Shown: positions 45,014-55,451 of the stretch, one piece after another
Layout of the letters: the number at the start of each line of letters is the position of its first letter
Numbering within the stretch: position 1 is the stretch's first letter
Source of the DNA: Poa pratensis
Taxonomy: Eukaryota > Streptophyta > Magnoliopsida > Poales > Poaceae
Assembly (NCBI GenBank): GCA_947311845.1
Contig: CAMZMU010000096.1
Location: forward strand, 16,459,655-16,523,654
Direction of reading: 5' to 3'
Length of the DNA stretch: 64,000 bases
The notes under the pieces: model-generated
The model's database searches: none
The model's input: the letters and a program-made list of their open reading frames with translations, nothing else
Told to the model about the DNA's origin: nothing
Translations under genes and position numbers: made by a program

Positions 45014-45668
45014 ATGTCTGGTAGTTCGGGTCCTAGTTCGGAGCATAGGTCGTGGTGTGTTTTGTATAACGCCGCAATATGGACTGAAGGTAGTATTAGG
45101 GAGGGTAGGCCCAAGAGCTGTTATAGGGAGCTAGTTAGTGAGTGGGGCAACATTCGTGAGGTGGGAGAAATTATAGCCAAAACAGCCAAAATCCAGATGA
45201 CCCCTGAAGAAATTAGGGATGAAATTGATGGGTGGCGGTGGAAGTGGCAGAGAATTAATGAGCTAAAAGCTATTGAGGCGGGGCTTAGGGACATGCCTAT
45301 GACACCGAAGTCAAAGATAATCCATTTTTCGCCGGAGGCCTATGCATTTCACGTGAAGGTAACTGAGTACCGAATTTATATTATGTTAAAATCTAGTGTT
45401 ATCGTACTAACTTTTTTCCCCTGATTTTGTGAATGTCCAGCACTGGCCTGCCGAAGGACAGTTTCTGAACAAAGAGATCCCTCATTTTGGTTGGATGGAA
45501 ATGCTTTTTGGCGCATGTCGTGATGGTCCTGGAGATGCCCTTCACGCTGAAGCAGTGAAGAGGGCTATATCAAAGGCGAAGAGTGGTGGATCATCCAAGG
45601 CTGTCGTCGATGAAAATAGTGATGACGACTTCATGCCTCCAACACGAGCACGTGGCAGAGGGAAGTGA
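45014..45668 (+). CDS. Myb/SANT-like protein of the PMD element
   Basis: Two exons, 45014-45358 and 45441-45668, join in phase (573 nt, 190 aa) across an 82-nt intron with GT/AG. ATG 45014 (MSGSSGPSS) is the first in the frame after the TATA box. Residues about 12-115 are rich in Trp and charged residues (LVSEWGNIREVGEIIAK, IDGWRWKWQRINELKA). The second exon starts HWPAEGQFLNKEIPHFGWMEMLFG, which resembles the end of the plant Myb/SANT-like (Myb_DNA-bind_3) domain found with PIF/Harbinger and in host proteins. The tail is acidic then basic (DENSDDDFMPP, TRARGRGK). A DNA-binding role at the element's own ends is the obvious hypothesis, not proven. It converges on the PMD gene, with about 300 bp between the two stops. 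Confidence 0.72.
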
Positions 45669-45974
45669 AGTCGTTGATTCGAATTACTTTCGTACTCAGT
45701 TACCTCCACGTGATTAGAATTAGTTATCGTTGAGTTATATGTGAGACATATATGTACGTAGAACTACTGAAGTTGTAACGGAGAGTTGTCTCACATAATA
45801 ATATGTCTCGTAGAACTACTGAAGGATATGTCTCGTACATACATAATAATATGTCTCGTACATATATGTCTCACATACAAATCGAAATACATATATGTCT
45901 GACATACAAATCGAAATACGAATATGACCCAAAGATATCACTGACCACGGCGTCGACCACATATACCGGAAGTC

Positions 45975-48646
45975 TCATGGACGACGTCTGCGCATGCGCG
46001 GAGGTCTGGCAAGGTTTGGTTCTGGCGGAGTCCAACCCAGCCTGTTGGGTGGCACAACCGCACGTCCAGGAATCAGTGATCCAGCATCATCATCATCCTG
46101 CGTCTCCTGTGTGGGGTAGGGTGGAGGAGTATTGTACATACCCATCCAATTGTCCAGTTCTGTGCGTACTTCAGGTATGGTCCCACTGTCGTGCTCACTC
46201 TCCCATGCGGATCCAGATGACTGCTGAGCGGACGTAGACGGACGATTTCCTGGATGCAATACAACATTAAGAAAGAAGTACGTAGCATTTAGCGTGGTGA
46301 ATACAAATTTACAAGGTACTTACCATGTGGCTGCGGAGGTGGTCGAAGCTGATAGCCTGTCGTGGGACTAAACTGCTGCTGCCAATGCGAGCCTCCAGCC
46401 TGGTCAGGAGAGGGTGCTCTGGGCGACGGCTGCGACGTCGAGCCTCCAGCCTGGTCAGGAGAGGGTGCTCTGTGCGACGACATACGAGGTCGTGGTTGAT
46501 GTCGATCCTGAGGTGTCACCTGCGGCTGCGGCTGTGGCCGTTGCGGTGGATGACGTGGTGGGCGTTGTGCTGCTTGGCGGTGATCGACGTCAGACGCACG
46601 TGTGCACGTGATAGCCTGGTAGATACCTCGCAGCCTCTGCTCGAAGCGCTGCAGGAAGGACTGATGCTGCGGCCGGTCCAATAGAGGGCCAGACGATAGG
46701 GAACGTCTGTAATCGGACACCTCCGTCTGTAGCTGGTAAGTCAATTCAGCCTGTAATTTGCATCGATATCAGTAAGTTGTACATAATTTTGCAAAATTTG
46801 TAAGAATTAACTAATCTCTTACCGCGTACTGTCTGGAGCCTGCAGTAGACTGGGTCGGATACATATCCCACGTAGTAGGAGCCGGTGTAAGCTCAGGATG
46901 CTCGACATACGTAATGCGTATCCGGGTTGAGGTCATGTAAATTTGCAGGTACGAATTGAATAGGTCAGGATCAAACACGAGGTCGTCCTGCCAGACTCGT
47001 GTCGTCGCAGTTTCCCACTCTGCAACGTAGCTGCCAACCCTCCGCATCCACGATAGTGCGCTCCTATTAGTTCCCTTTCTTGTGAGCCTACAGTAGTAGT
47101 AAGTGTTAGACAATTCCTCTGTGGATGCGTAATTGAATAATGCGTAAATAAACAATGCGTAATTAAACCTACCCGTGGATGTTAGGTGGGACATGTTCCT
47201 CTGTCGACAGAGGGAGTGCCTCTTGTCGTAGACCAAATTGCCTCATAACCCGCTGCTGGGCCATCTCCTCCACGCAGATATCAAAGACAATTTTTGATTT
47301 TGTCATCCAGTACGCGCGATCTCTCGTGCACAGGTCAGACATACCACCCGGGTATATAGCCTCCTTTTTTGCTTGCGTGTACGGTCGCCAGATTACCGCT
47401 CCCGAATTCAGAATGTCGAACTGCTCGTTGAATGGCTCGTAGCAGTTCCTCATCTGTGAATGAGCAAAGCGTCTCTGCACGACACAAAATTTATTGCAAG
47501 TCGGCAAAAATATAACAATTGTGATAAATACGTAGATTAGACATACCTGACGACGTGTCCAGATAAAACCAAAAGTAGGCATGTCTATGTGATCAGCATC
47601 AAAAAACGCATCCACTGGGAAAGCCTCGTGTGCACGCACGTCTGGTCGTCCAATTGGGAACCTCTCCCATGACCAAAGCTGCAACAACAAGGGACATCCA
47701 AGTATGGATGCTGTATCCGACAGTAGATGGCACCCGTTGCACATAGCTCGGTAAGTAGCCGCTAATACAGCTGATCCCCAACTCCTCTGTGTAATGTGTT
47801 CTGGCGCAGTAGCACTCGCGATCTCGAAAGCAATAGGGATGTACCTCTTGCTAATAGTGGTGACATGGTTCTCCGTGAACATCACCTTCCCCATAAGCCA
47901 CAAGATATATGCTTCAAGGCTCCTAGTGATTTGTGTAGCATTCAGCGGAATGCCAGCAGGAAACCTCTGTATCTGTACATTTCAAAATAAATTATGTCAG
48001 TGAAATGAAACGATGCATGCGAAACATTGCATTCTGTATATAAATTGATGCATGTAAATAAAACAGTGCGTACCTGAAAATCCAGTAACCATCCAAGCTT
48101 AGGTCCGTGATTCTCTGACCTAAACACTCCAGCATTAGGGTTTATACCCTGAAAGCGAAGTGACATCTCGTGCTCCCAATTTTCTGGGGCCTGCAACGGC
48201 CCTATGGGCTGACCCGCCAACGGCAGCCCAAGCAAGAAAGATACATCCTCGAGAGTAGGAGCCATCTCACCCCATCGAAAGTGAAACGTGTGGGTCTCGG
48301 GCCTCCATCTGTCCACTAAGCATGTGAGAAGACAGTTGTCTATCACCATGCATGAAGACTCCGCAGTGGCCTCTACTAGACGCGCGAAAGGTAAAAGCCC
48401 AGCCCACTTCAACCTGCAAACAAATATAAATTCGTAATCATATATATGTAGCGAACAAGAAAATTAATGCAGATAATATATGACACGTAAAAATCAATTA
48501 GGCATGTACCTCTCCTCCCAAGCAGGGTGTATCTGCCAATATTCCCTCGGTCCTCGAGTTATTAGAGGCTCGAGGCTACGCTCCTGTAATATCTTTGCGC
48601 GATGGTTCTCATCCACATCCGGACTGATCAAATATATTTGTTCCAT
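45975..48646 (-). CDS. Plant mobile domain (PMD/MAIN-like) protein, 7 exons, 723 aa
   Basis: Exons 48646-48510, 48413-48074, 47972-47547, 47474-47173, 47087-46823, 46750-46324 and 46249-45975 all have GT/AG borders and sum to 2,172 nt with no stop. The start is the first ATG after an in-frame stop. The PMD (PF10536, aminotransferase-like) fills about residues 45-420: LKWAGLLPFARL, CLVDRWRPETHTFHFRWGEM and TLEDVSFLLGLPLAGQPIGP (exon 2), then LEAYILWLMGKVMF and WERFPIGRPD (exon 3). The C-terminal third is low-complexity, proline/glutamine-rich, with a duplicated APSPDQAGGS block, and ends in RRRRP. Host PMD proteins (MAIN, MAIL1) act in the nucleus with PP7-type phosphatases, and other PMD proteins ride in transposons. 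What this copy does for the element is unknown. Intactness argues for selection or very recent insertion. Confidence 0.9.
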
Positions 48647-48974
48647 ATCTTCGCGCAGCTAAATTAAAAGTCTAAATTACAGACTACTTACAGATGAAAT
48701 CAAACTCTAAATTTAAAACACTGATCCACACTTATGACAGATAAAAACATACTCTAATTTAAAACATTGATCCACACTAATTGAAGGATGCGCACTAATG
48801 TGACACCAATTTACTGTTATAATCGGCAACAAGTATGTACTTAATATTAGTAGCGCAATAAATACCTAGCAATATCAATATCACACTACCACCTTAACAC
48901 TAATGCGTACATAATTAACAGTAAATCCTAATTAGTCAAAAAAATGCATACCCTTGAAGCGTGCCGATTCAATG

Positions 48975-49064
48975 GACAACCACCGTCACCACCGCCGCTG
49001 CACCACCACCACGCTGCACCACCACCACCTCCACCACCCACCACCACCACCACCTCCACCTAAA
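48975..49064. repeat. CAC/GTG microsatellite
   Basis: Imperfect (CAC)n with interspersed CTC and GCTGCA, in the presumed 5' region of the PMD gene. A donor-like GTATGC at about 48952 on the minus strand and an acceptor (TTTAG) at about 48660 suggest a non-coding first exon here. Confidence 0.7.
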
Positions 49065-49277
49065 CTACACCATTGCTCTAACCAAACAACACGAAATTGC
49101 ACAAAATCATAACCCAATGTATATCTCAGCTGTCTAAACTCTCTAGCACTACATGCAGGAAGAATTGTTGGTTGGATTGACAGATCGGGCAGTAGGGAGC
49201 TGCTGTGAGAAAGAAAGGAAGAAAGGAAGAAGAAGAAGAATGGGAGGAAGAAGAAGGCTCGGCCGAGCCTTACTCTG

Positions 49278-49547
49278 CACCCTGTCGGCCAGGCTTTGGC
49301 CGATAAGGGGCCGGTCGGCCAGGCTTGGGCCGACGGGAGGCCACGTCACGCCGACAGGCCTGTCGGCCGCAGGCCTGCAAAGCAGTCGGCCAGAGTTCAG
49401 CCGACGGGCACTTTTCGGCCCAACCCTGGCCGACGAGGTCCTGTCGGCCCAGTACTAGCCGACGCCGTATTATTTTTGGAATTCCCTGGTTTTCCGTAAT
49501 ATTTTTCGAATTTCATTAAAAAAATGTATTATTAAAAAAAATTTAGC
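49278..49547. repeat. Right terminal inverted repeat of the PMD element
   Basis: Mirror of 44486-44757. It ends AAATTTAGC directly before the second TGAAACCGA. Confidence 0.93.
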
Positions 49548-49556
49548 TGAAACCGA

Positions 49557-50289
49557 TTCATCAATAATTAGCCAGACACAACTCTATTGAGTAGGTAAAA
49601 TATGAACAATCATCTATTGAGTAAGTCTCTGCCGCTCCGTGTCTATGAAAGGAAACTACCCCATTTTCATCGCGCGCTCTCTCTCTCCCCCATTCCCCAT
49701 TCTTCGCGGAGAGAGAGGAAACTACCCCAGAGATTCGCGCGCCGGCGATTCGCTGTGGTGGAAGCGGCGGCGGGAGTAGCGGTGACCGGCGGGGCGGGGG
49801 GTGCGAAGCAGCGGCGATAGGAGGTGGCGTGGTCAGCGGCGACAGGCGAGGGCGCGGACCATCGGCCGCAGGCAGTGGTGCGGAGCTTCGGCGGCACGAG
49901 GCAGGCTCGGAGCTGCGGCGACAGGCGGTGTACGGATCTGCGGCAACAGCTGTCACGAGGGCCAGCTTCGGCGAGGATCTACCATTGGTGAGCGCATCTC
50001 GAATCCCTCGCATGCGTGGTCGTCAAATGAGGCTGCGGTGGTCATATTGTGAGAGTTTTCATAGTCGATCTGTAGATTCCTTCACCATGAGAGCTCGCGA
50101 TCTGGTTGTTTGAGCAATTTTTTGCTTCGGTGATGATGATGGCGTTTTGGGGTGCTTTGGTTCTCCTGTAGATCTCGATTTGTTAGCGGAGGAGAGGTAT
50201 CCATAGAGTGATTTTTGGTTCGTTCGCATGACAGCGGTGGGAACTGCAATTATTTCCTAGTTCTGCACGGGTTTTTGTGAGGCACCATG
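49557..50289. other. GC-rich region, no supported gene
   Basis: The 49650-50000 part is GC-rich and open in several frames on both strands, so no product is called. A donor-like AGGTGGC and a GATCTGTAG-type exon texture hint at a 5'UTR, either of a gene or of the GTTGC-rich element downstream. Confidence 0.3.
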
Positions 50290-52130
50290 GGGAGAGTTGC
50301 CGAGACATCTAGTACGAGTTGCTCAGTCGTCTAGTACTTTTTTGCTAAGACGTTAAGTAGGAGTTGTCCAGACGCTCAGTAGCGGCTGTCCACACATTCA
50401 GTAAGAGTTGCCCTCCCGCCAGGGGAGATGTTGCCCATACATCAGGAGATGTTGCCCAGATTGTCAGGGGATGTTGCCCATATGCAAGCATATGAGAATG
50501 TTGCCCAGACATCAGGAGATGTTGCCACACCATCAAGGGATGTTGCCCAAATCATCAGGGGATGTTGCCCATATGCATATGAGAATGTTTTTTTGTTACT
50601 AGCATCTGATTCTGTTGCCCATCTTCTTCTTTTTTATTTTTGGGAAATGACACTTGAATCACCTTTTTTTCATGTTCATGTTACAGGTTTTACCCTTAAG
50701 AAGTATGGCTGGTAGTGGCGATACAGCAGCCAGGGATAAAGGGGAGGTAGGTATCACATCACATATCGGTCGTGACACCACGTTGCACATCTTTTTCGTG
50801 TCTGGGGTTATTTTTAACACCAAGCCTGTACATGCCAGGTTGCGAATGTTGTACCTCCTAAGTGGAATCATAAGGCTGCAGCCATGCGTGGTGCTGCTCC
50901 TAAGAGGGGTGTTTCTGAAGTTGACAAAAACAAGACAGATGGAGAGGCAGAGAAGCCTGAGAGTTCAAAAGCTAATGCAAAAGAAATAGTTGGATTGTCG
51001 GATTGTTGCCTATCAACGCATATTAGTTGCTCAATTTTGAATAAATAGTTGCCCAACTATGTATGTCTATTTCCTAGTGGTACAAAGGAGCTGTAATTTA
51101 CGTTTTTTATGAAGTTGTCCAATAATACCATCTGCCTCATAACAATGTCAAGTTGTCTAGATCAGATCATGCTTGTCGTTACTTGGTAAATTTATCACCA
51201 CCTATGTGGCTTTCATCCGAAACCCCTCGCATTGCACCGTTGTTGTGAAGTTGCTTACCGTTGCTGTGATGTTGCCTCATCTCAAACCAAAGATGCTTGT
51301 GTATCCAAATCGCATTTAATTGTTATGAAGTTGCTTTTACCATTGTTGTGCGCGAAGAAATTTGCATCGTAGCATACCAAAGTTGCTTTTAATTGTTCTG
51401 TAGTTGCTTACCTCTATTGTGAAGTTGTCTCATCGTATACCAAAATTGATTGCATAACAAAGTTGATTTTAACTATTTTGGAGTTGCTTACCGATATTGT
51501 CAATTTGTTTTGTGACGCACTACACTTGCTTTTCAAAATGAAACTAGTACATAACTAACTATTTATTTTTGTGAAGTCGTACCATGTTGTCCAAAAATTG
51601 CCTACCGTTGTTCTGGATCTAGAGTTTTCGTCGCCCACAAAGTTGCTTCGTAGGGGCACCAGAGTTGCTTCATCGCGAACAAAAATTGCTTGGAAAAAAA
51701 TTAAGAGGCAATTTCAAAACATAAATAGACAACTTCACAACAACGGTACAACAAATAATGACAGCAATTCACTGACATAATCGAGCAACTAATATTAATT
51801 GACTCGTAATTGAGCAAGTGTTATGAGATGTTAGGCAACAAATTAGAAAAATTAAGCAATTAATATGTATCCTTGAAAAAAAAAGCAATTACCCAAGCAA
51901 TTAATATGTATTGTCTGGCAACAATTAGAAAAAACCAAAACAACTACATGTGGGCAACTTTAGAATATCGGTAGGCAACTTTACAACTGCAGTAGGCAAC
52001 TTCATAATACCGGTAGTTAATTTTAGGGTGGGGCAATATACAATTAGTGTATGCTGCTAGGCAACAAACTATTGTATGTGAGCAACTAATTTTAGCAGAT
52101 GTAATTAAGCAAGTCCAATGAGATGTTAGA
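50290..52130. repeat. GTTGC-rich dispersed repeat region
   Basis: GTTGCC(C) or GTTGCTT recurs dozens of times, mostly forward to about 51690 and mostly inverted (GGCAAC, AAGCAA) after about 51700. The densest part is a tandem-like block at 50416-50575 (GATGTTGCCCA units of about 25-35 bp). A frame near 50710-50989 (MAGSGDTAARDKGEVG; in another frame EVDKNKTDGEAEK) may be an exon remnant. The pattern resumes at 53405-53470 beyond the CACTA MITE, so the two parts are one element of unresolved type. Confidence 0.6.
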
Positions 52131-52135
52131 CAACA

Positions 52136-53402
52136 CACTACTAGGAAAATGCCTTTCTGTGGCGCACTCACTTTGCCATTCTGTGGCGCATGGTGGGTGC
52201 GACACAGAATCCTCGCCACAAAAATGTTAATTCTGTGGCGCACCCCAGATGCGCCACAGAAAACAACAATTCTGTGGCGCACCCCACCCCTACCCCGGTG
52301 CGCCACAGATTTTTTTTTTAAAATTTTTAAAAAACGGCGGTCAGATCTAGATCTGGGATTTTCAAAAAATTCAAAAAAAATCCAAAAAATAAAAAAAAAT
52401 AAAAAAAATCAGAAAATGAAATAATTTGGAAAACCATAAATATTTGATTTTTTTTAATATTTTTAACACTCCAAGCATATCTCAAATGATGACTTCCCAG
52501 TAGGTCACCCATCCTCAGATTTCTCCAACCCAAGCACGCTTAACTTCTAAGTTCTATTCAATTCAACTATCCTCATGCTACTCAAGTTCTTATTAATAAT
52601 AGTATCATATCAAACCTCTTAACCCTTGTGTATGTGTATATATGTGTGTAGTTTATGTGTGGTATGTGAATATATGTGTTTTTTAAAATTCAAAAAAAAT
52701 CAAAAACTTTAGAAGGAAGTTCAAAAAATCCAAAAAAAATCAAAAATTCCAGAAAATTTCAAAAAATCCAAAAATTCAACAAATCCAAAAAATTTGAATT
52801 TTTTTTTGATTTTGTAGAAAAAAATCTTCTTTTTGAAATAACTTTTTACTCTTTTGGAATTTGCTGGATCTGAGGAAAGTTCACCGGGTAAACCCGGTGA
52901 GATCGAGCTCCTTTTTTCTCACGATTTTTTTGGTATATTAAATGCATTTTTTCGACATCTTATGCAAAAGTTATGGCCGTTCAAACTTTTTTTCTTCTGT
53001 TTTTTGCAAAAAAGATCAAAATTCATATTTCAATTTTTCTATACCAACTAGACACTAAAACCTAACTATATCTCAAAGGATTTTATTTATTGAATTTTTT
53101 ATCATTTTCTTTTCTTGTTTTCAAAACTGAAAAGACGATCCACAGGAGGGGTGGGATCTGTTTTCAAAAATTCCCATGCGCCACAGAAATCAACACATGC
53201 GCCACAGAAATGTGGCTTTCTGTGGCGCATCTAGATGCGCCACAGAAAGCCACCTTTCTGTGGCGCATCTAGCCAATTTCTGTGGCGCATGTGGCTAGAT
53301 GCGCCACAGAAAGTTGCGTCACAGAAATATTTTTCTGTGGCGCATGGCTATTTGGTGCGCCACAAAATGTGGTTCCATAGAAAAGCTAGTTTCCTAGTAG
53401 TG
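52136..53402. mobile_element. Non-autonomous CACTA element, TSD ACA
   Basis: 1,267 bp, with ends CACTACTAGGAAA and the inverse at the right (TTTCCTAGTAGTG), and ACA duplicated at 52133-52135 and 53403-53405. Subterminal TTCTGTGGCGCA/TGCGCCACAGAA repeats fill the first about 170 and last about 190 bp, partly as hairpins. The A/T-rich interior (52310-53140) is non-coding. Confidence 0.94.
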
Positions 53403-53405
53403 ACA

Positions 53406-54662
53406 AATCAACAGAATTAAGCAACTACTATGTGTTCTTGGGCAACAATTTGATGAAACTAAACAACACAACGTTTTCTTACATGTGGGACCTGATGATT
53501 AGTGACTCCTCCCGGTTATCTTTCCCTCACATCTCTCTGTCCCACGTCTTTCTATCTCTGTACTCCCTCACGAAGTCGCGTTGGCGCAGGAGCACGTGGA
53601 AGGGAAGCCCGCAGGACCCAGGTACTAGATCGGCGGGCGGGCTTGGGGGAGCCTAGCCGGCGGCTGGGGTGCCCGCACTCCGGGCGACGGGTTCCGTCGT
53701 CGAAGGATGCGCTCGGGCGCGCGCGACCTGCACGGAAGGAGGAGGGCGCGGGGCGGTGGGCCTGGGTGGCCGCCTGGAAGGTCGCTGCACCGGTAGTTAG
53801 TGGGGAGGGGCGGCACTCCCGGGTGGTCGGCTGAAGGCCGCCGCAGTGTGGGCACCAGGAGGAACGGCGGCCGGGGCTAGCTGCGGTCTGGGCGGCAGTG
53901 GAGATCCCAGCCCGCCGAGGGATGCGCGTCGCGCGCGCTGCAGTCTTTCCCTTTTCGTCGGGGGGGAGACATGACCTTGCCTTCTTCGGGTCGGCCGTTG
54001 CAGTCGACCAACCAACGCGCAGCCGTTGGCTAGACGGGTCAACTTTCTAACCTTTTTAATTTTGTTTAGATTCGTTTTAAAATAAGTGAAACAACACAAG
54101 AAAACATGTCTACATACATATCAATTAGGTTAAACGCAGAAAGTAAAAGGTATTGTGATTACGGCGAGATGAGGAGACTACGCATTTGCGGTGTTCTACG
54201 GTAAATCTGCAAAGGCAGCATCAGTCCCATACGCGGGCGCGTCCAACCGCTAGCAAACAAGAGATGGAGAGTGCACGTATTTGACATGACGTCATCCAGC
54301 ATGGCAAGTCATTGTCCTTCGTAATCATGAGTTGCCATCTCATAATACAAACATTTTTGTTAGCGGTAATTTTATAAAAAATGTTTGCATGTATGGTGTA
54401 GCATATTTTTTCTGGAAGTGGAAGCAATGGAGCACATCTCACTTGGGACAATTGGACGCACCTCCGCCGCCGCCACCGCTCGTCAGGTGTACGCGTCGCT
54501 GCCCCAAAACCTTCAGCGGACGCAGCCAAGTCCTCGGCGTTCGTCTCCCGACATACAGCTCGGCTGTATGCTCCGCCACCGGTAAGTTTTACATCGTCGG
54601 ACATCCACCTCGCCATCAAAGTGTTTGTGTTATTGCCGGAGCCGAAATTGATATTTCAAATT
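53406..54662. other. Rest of GTTGC-type repeat plus GC-rich block, no supported gene
   Basis: 53405-53470 continues the GCAAC pattern. 53560-54010 is GC-rich (over 65 percent by eye) with many overlapping frames and no family match. 54060-54660 is AT-richer and may hold the 5' part of the decayed Harbinger element that follows. Confidence 0.35.
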
Positions 54663-55451
54663 TATAGGCATGGATTCGTCCGACGATGACTACGATTACT
54701 CGGGTACAGATGAGTTCATGTACAAAGAGTTTATCGACGAGTCTAGTGAGGACGAGATGGATGACGACGGTGACAAGGTGGCCACAATATCGATGATGTG
54801 CATCCAAGAGGAAATGGAGAAGAAGGAGGCTCATGTTCTGAACTTTAGCGGGTCCATAAAAGGCAGGATTACCGTGGCTCGTGATAGGATCAAAGGCGAG
54901 CGCTCTCCCCTGTTTAAGAGACTCTGTGATGGGATGCTCCACCATGCAACTACACCATCAACGGTCACGACTACACCATGTGATACTATCTTGCCGATGG
55001 TATCTATCCATAGTGGGCAGCATTTGTGAAGACTATAAGCAATCCTGTTGGGCACAAAATAACCCAATTTGCAGCTGAAGAGGAGAGGCTATTAGGGAAG
55101 ACGTTGAGAGGAAATTTGGAGTGCTATAATCTCGTTGGGTATTGTCCGTGAGCTGCAATGATGTGGGATCCGAAGACATTATGGCAGGTGATAACTTGTT
55201 GTGTAATTTTGCAAAACATGATTGTGGAGGACAAGGGAGAAGGGGCAGCTCGCACGAATGATTTTGAGAAGCCTGGAGTGCATGTTCACCTACCCGAACA
55301 AGATGCACACCATGTTATCAACTTTCTTGAAATGCATCGACAACTACGAGATCAAGTAGTATACGCCAAACTGTTCAATGATATGATGGAGCATATGTAC
55401 GTCCACTTGGGAAATCAGTCAATTTCAATTTTAAATATGCTCTCCGAATAA
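54663..55451 (+). pseudogene. Harbinger transposase, internally deleted
   Basis: It starts ATG 54670 or upstream with the acidic N-terminus typical of the family (DSSDDDYDYSGTDEFMYKEF), then IKGERSPLFKR at about 54890-54930. It jumps directly to the C-terminal part (NYTINGHDYT-like piece, FVKTISNPVGHK, then TCCVILQNMIVEDKGEG and HRQLRDQVVYAKLFNDMMEHMY). The middle, with the first two catalytic Asp residues, is gone, and stops and frameshifts break the rest. No TIR pair was found around it. Confidence 0.75.

Larger units (their letters stand above)
44486..49547. mobile_element. 5-kb Mutator-like TIR element with PMD and SANT-like genes, 9-bp TSD
   Basis: Flanked by a perfect 9-bp duplication TGAAACCGA (44477-44485 and 49548-49556), the length typical of Mutator. 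Inverted repeats of about 270 bp (44486-44757 and about 49278-49547) differ at only a handful of sites. They begin GCTAATTTTTTTTAATAATA and become dense in GTCGGCC/GGCCGAC motifs inward. Two intact spliced genes converge inside: a 190-aa SANT-like protein (plus, 45014-45668) and a 723-aa plant mobile domain protein (minus, 48646-45975). No MURA-type or other DDE transposase is visible. Near-identical arms and intact genes point to recent movement. Confidence 0.93.

Noticed and set aside
48975..49064. CAC repeat as a poly-His or CRISPR-like array
   Set aside because: It is a simple microsatellite with no ORF and no spacer structure.
49561..50113. Gene in the GC-rich stretch after the PMD element
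   Set aside because: Frames are open on both strands without family similarity, and no splice-consistent model could be built.
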